From: Ardenticatenales bacterium
Lineage (GTDB): Bacteria > Chloroflexota > Anaerolineae > Ardenticatenales > Ardenticatenaceae
Length of the DNA stretch: 5,071 bases
Direction of reading: 5' to 3'
Assembly (NCBI GenBank): GCA_013812995.1
Contig: JACCSL010000828.1
Coordinates: forward strand, 1-5,071
Shown: positions 5,028 through 5,071 of the stretch, in pieces
Layout of the letters: every line of letters starts with the position of its first letter
Position numbering within the stretch: position 1 is the stretch's first letter
The notes under the pieces: model-generated
Seen by the model: the letters and a program-made list of their open reading frames with translations, nothing else
Told to the model about the DNA's origin: nothing
The model's database searches: none
Program-made: the position numbers and the translations under genes

Positions 5028-5071
5028 ATGCTCCCCACGATTCGCATTTCCATTCTTGACGATCATCAAAG
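5028..5071 (+). CDS. Response regulator, N-terminal fragment (cut by window edge)
   Basis: Fourteen codons are visible from ATG at 5028: MLPTIRISILDDHQ. The pattern of a hydrophobic strand followed by Asp-Asp-His is the first strand and acidic pocket of a receiver (REC) domain. In these proteins the two acidic residues bind Mg2+ beside the phosphorylated Asp, which would lie beyond the window. The DDH form is frequent in NarL/LuxR-type regulators, but no output domain is visible. AGGAG (5016-5020) with a 7-base spacer supports the start. Confidence 0.65.
   Translation, partial: MLPTIRISILDDHQ

Noticed and set aside
1..5071. CRISPR arrays, tRNA or rRNA genes, insertion-sequence inverted repeats
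   Set aside because: No regularly spaced direct repeats, no cloverleaf or CCA-end pattern, and no transposase-like frame were seen. The only mobile-element signal is the IscB/omega-RNA locus at the left edge.

Overview
The window is one contiguous stretch of GC-rich bacterial chromosome. No single gene fixes the taxon. A Thr/Pro-linked lipoprotein esterase, an IscB locus with its own guide RNA, a multi-domain SIR2/caspase-like conflict protein and a signal-less P19/Tp34-like protein together resemble Chloroflexota, or another large-genome environmental lineage. This placement is inference, not something read directly from the sequence.

Layout, left to right. (1) Bases 1-64, minus strand: the first 21 codons of an IscB/RRXRR-type RNA-guided nuclease gene, cut by the window edge. 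(2) About 80-316, minus strand: a strongly structured non-coding segment directly upstream of iscB, best read as its omega-RNA (HEARO RNA). It has a closing stem with two internal hairpins, a long-range 9-bp helix and a 3' GNRA hairpin just before the iscB ribosome binding site. (3) 396-1481, minus strand: a lipoprotein alpha/beta-hydrolase (esterase D/Fes-like). (4) 1482-1624: the divergent promoter region. (5) 1671-3728, plus strand: a 685-residue protein joining a SIR2-like domain, a helical effector-associated-like domain and a caspase-like C14 peptidase domain. A short out-of-frame SIR2-like start (1625-1714) lies just before it. (6) 3742-4296, minus strand, convergent with the previous gene: a P19/Tp34-like metal-binding protein. 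(7) 4361-4393: a strong terminator-type hairpin. (8) 4417-4665, minus strand: a short cupin that looks truncated or frameshifted at its N-terminus. (9) 5028-5071, plus strand: the start of a response regulator, cut by the right edge.

Two parts stand out. The left edge carries an OMEGA-type guide RNA plus IscB start, in a place where a naive ORF call would report a 139-residue protein. The centre carries a SIR2/EAD-like/caspase fusion whose peptidase dyad (His521, Cys570) is intact. Two conserved catalytic positions of its SIR2 domain (Asn and His) are replaced by Ala112 and Tyr151. That suggests a nucleotide-sensing or regulatory SIR2 domain controlling a protease effector, in the style of an abortive-infection system. 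The two systems are not obviously linked; they simply lie on either side of the esterase gene.
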